Source of the DNA: JBEIGE01 sp040382055
GTDB taxonomy: Bacteria; Pseudomonadota; Gammaproteobacteria; Burkholderiales; Burkholderiaceae_C
Length of the DNA stretch: 5,538 nucleotides
Direction of reading: 5' to 3'
Assembly (NCBI GenBank): GCA_040382055.1
Contig: JBEIGE010000060.1
Location: forward strand, 1-5,538
Below the pieces are notes generated by a model that was not told the DNA's origin, searched no databases, and saw only the letters and a list, made by a program, of their open reading frames with translations. Positions 5,467 to 5,538 of the stretch are shown here, piece after piece; within the stretch, counting starts at the first letter, position 1, and each line of letters starts with the position of its first letter. The position numbers were made by a program, and so were the translations under genes.

Positions 5467-5538
5467 ATGAAATGGGAGATCAAATATCACGATGAAAAGT
5501 TGCAGGCTGATGTGCTGGCGTTACCACCAGGAATTTTG
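5467..5538 (+). CDS. Probable RelE/HigB-type toxin (Gp49-like), N-terminal 24 codons, first cassette gene, cut by window edge
   Basis: The visible residues are MKWEIKYHDEKLQADVLALP followed by PGIL, open to the window edge. The pattern of a short strand (WEIKYHDEK), then a helix ending in a LALPPGI turn, resembles the start of phage-derived Gp49-like/HigB toxins of the RelE/ParE superfamily, which are mRNA interferases of about 100-120 residues. The gene starts about 60 bp after the attI core and points away from intI, as a first cassette gene should. Toxin-antitoxin pairs are common in chromosomal integron arrays, where they are thought to limit array loss. An antitoxin gene (HigA-like, helix-turn-helix) would be expected just beyond the edge. 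No Shine-Dalgarno is present. With only 24 residues the family call is tentative; a different small cassette protein is possible. Confidence 0.55.
   Translation, partial: MKWEIKYHDEKLQADVLALPPGIL

Overview
The window reads as a chromosomal segment of a betaproteobacterium, most likely order Burkholderiales and perhaps close to Comamonadaceae (Rhodoferax, Polaromonas or Limnohabitans-like). The evidence is the sequence character of DnaG and RpoD, the long Lys/Ala/Pro-rich N-terminal extension on the major sigma factor, and an aquatic or soil-type integron integrase. The exact genus cannot be fixed from the sequence alone.

Left part, positions 1 to about 3745, all on the minus strand. From upstream to downstream it holds a short-chain dehydrogenase/reductase (SDR, probably a 3-hydroxyacyl-CoA dehydrogenase), then dnaG (primase), then the first 264 codons of rpoD (major sigma factor), which runs off the left edge. 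This is the dnaG-rpoD core of the macromolecular synthesis operon, but rpsU is not next to dnaG; the SDR sits there instead. The 81-bp SDR-dnaG gap carries three tandem 15-bp repeats. The 245-bp dnaG-rpoD gap carries a perfect TATAAT hexamer on the minus strand and, about 30 bp before the rpoD start, a hairpin plus T-tract that looks like an intrinsic terminator or attenuator.

Middle, about 3746 to 4253. A short region holds the SDR promoter with a perfect inverted repeat, a tRNA-Val(GAC) gene on the plus strand with its own -10 element and a strong terminator, and roughly 200 bp in which I see no gene.

Right part, about 4254 to 5538: the 5' platform of a chromosomal (sedentary-type) integron. 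The integrase gene intI is on the minus strand and retains all catalytic residues and the IntI-specific extra segment. Its promoter overlaps a good LexA box. A candidate attI site with two direct repeats and a GTTAAAT core follows. Beyond the core, on the plus strand, is the start of a gene that resembles RelE/HigB-type (Gp49-like) toxins and is probably the first cassette. It has an extended -10 element so close to its ATG that the mRNA may be leaderless. The array continues beyond the right edge.

How the parts fit: the left side is housekeeping (replication priming, transcription initiation, fatty-acid or ketone metabolism). The tRNA gene marks the border, and the right side is an SOS-linked gene-capture system. 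The most interesting part is the arrangement within about 200 bp of integrase promoter, LexA box, possible outward cassette promoter, attI and a toxin cassette. The integron type itself is a known class; this individual array could hold undescribed cassettes.
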